From NCBI GenBank assembly GCA_016463455.1, contig JAEMRG010000133.1, forward strand, positions 1-5,797: a DNA stretch of 5,797 nucleotides, written 5' to 3'. Below the pieces are notes generated by a model that ran no database searches, was not told where the DNA came from, and saw only the letters and a list, made by a program, of their open reading frames with translations. The position numbers and the translations under genes are program-made. Every line of letters begins with the position of its first letter. Position 1 is the first letter of the stretch. Of the stretch, positions 5,662 to 5,797 are shown piece after piece. The stretch is from Rhodoferax sp. GTDB taxonomy: Bacteria; Pseudomonadota; Gammaproteobacteria; Burkholderiales; Burkholderiaceae_C.

Positions 5662-5797
5662 GACCGCAACCACTCCATCGCTTGGGACTTGTAAAAGCCG
5701 CTGGATACGCGCTGGGTGCGGGCGCATGCCCAGCCATTCAAGGCGCCATGCGCCTTCATCAAGCGCGCAATACGCTCTTGGGCCATGGGCTCTAGCC
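5658..5797 (-). CDS. bchM: Mg-protoporphyrin IX O-methyltransferase BchM, C-terminal 45 residues (5' end outside window)
   Basis: Partial gene; only the last 45 codons and a TGA stop are inside the window. BchM transfers a methyl group from S-adenosylmethionine to the C13 propionate of Mg-protoporphyrin IX, giving the monomethyl ester that AcsF, encoded downstream, then cyclises. The visible end reads ...ARTQRVSSGFYKSQAMEWLRS, and the RV-SGFY-SQA block is the characteristic C-terminus of BchM/ChlM proteins as I remember it. The SAM-binding Rossmann core is not in the window, so the call rests on this tail plus position: in purple bacteria bchM commonly precedes lhaA and puhA at the end of the bchFNBHLM series. 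Its TGA overlaps the lhaA ATG (ATGA), implying translational coupling. This frame was read by hand from the reverse complement and is open to the window edge. Confidence 0.88.
   Translation of the reverse strand, partial: LEPMAQERIARLMKAHGALNGWACARTQRVSSGFYKSQAMEWLRS

Overview
The window is a continuous piece of a photosynthesis gene cluster from an aerobic or facultatively aerobic purple proteobacterium. Every gene lies on the minus strand, so transcription runs from high to low coordinates. The best guess is a betaproteobacterium of the Burkholderiales (Rhodoferax, Limnohabitans or Rubrivivax-like). The reasons are the order bchM-lhaA-puhA-puhB-puhC-acsF-puhE, as I remember it from Rubrivivax gelatinosus, the oxygen-dependent cyclase AcsF of 358 residues inside the puh operon, and a moderately GC-rich composition. 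This placement is inferred from memory and was not tested by a search.

Layout in the direction of transcription: the 3' end of bchM (5797 to 5658, cut by the window edge); lhaA (5661 to 4225); puhA (4201 to 3440); puhB (3400 to 2729); puhC (2732 to 2262); acsF (2235 to 1159); puhE (1127 to 276); and the 5' end of a phytoene desaturase-family carotenoid gene, probably crtI (301 to 1, cut by the window edge). Junctions are very tight: ATGA start/stop overlaps at bchM/lhaA and puhB/puhC, gaps of 23 to 39 bases at lhaA/puhA, puhA/puhB, puhC/acsF and acsF/puhE, and a 26-base overlap at puhE/crtI. No stretch is long enough to hold an unannotated gene. I saw no RNA gene, mobile element, CRISPR array or convincing terminator. 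The layout suggests one polycistronic transcript with internal tuning at most.

The genes act together. BchM methylates Mg-protoporphyrin IX and AcsF closes the fifth ring of the product, so two consecutive bacteriochlorophyll steps flank the assembly genes. PuhA is the H subunit that caps the reaction centre. LhaA, PuhB, PuhC and PuhE are membrane factors for assembling the reaction centre and LH1 core. The crt gene supplies the carotenoid that these complexes bind.

All reading frames are intact and the gene set is a known one, so I do not claim a new system. The points most worth a second look are the reaction-centre H subunit, which resembles the Blastochloris viridis type and lacks the two surface histidines of the Rhodobacter proton entry; the glycine-rich N-terminal extension and 26-base overlap of the crt gene; the apparent absence of puhD between puhC and acsF; and a small hairpin on the puhA stop codon.
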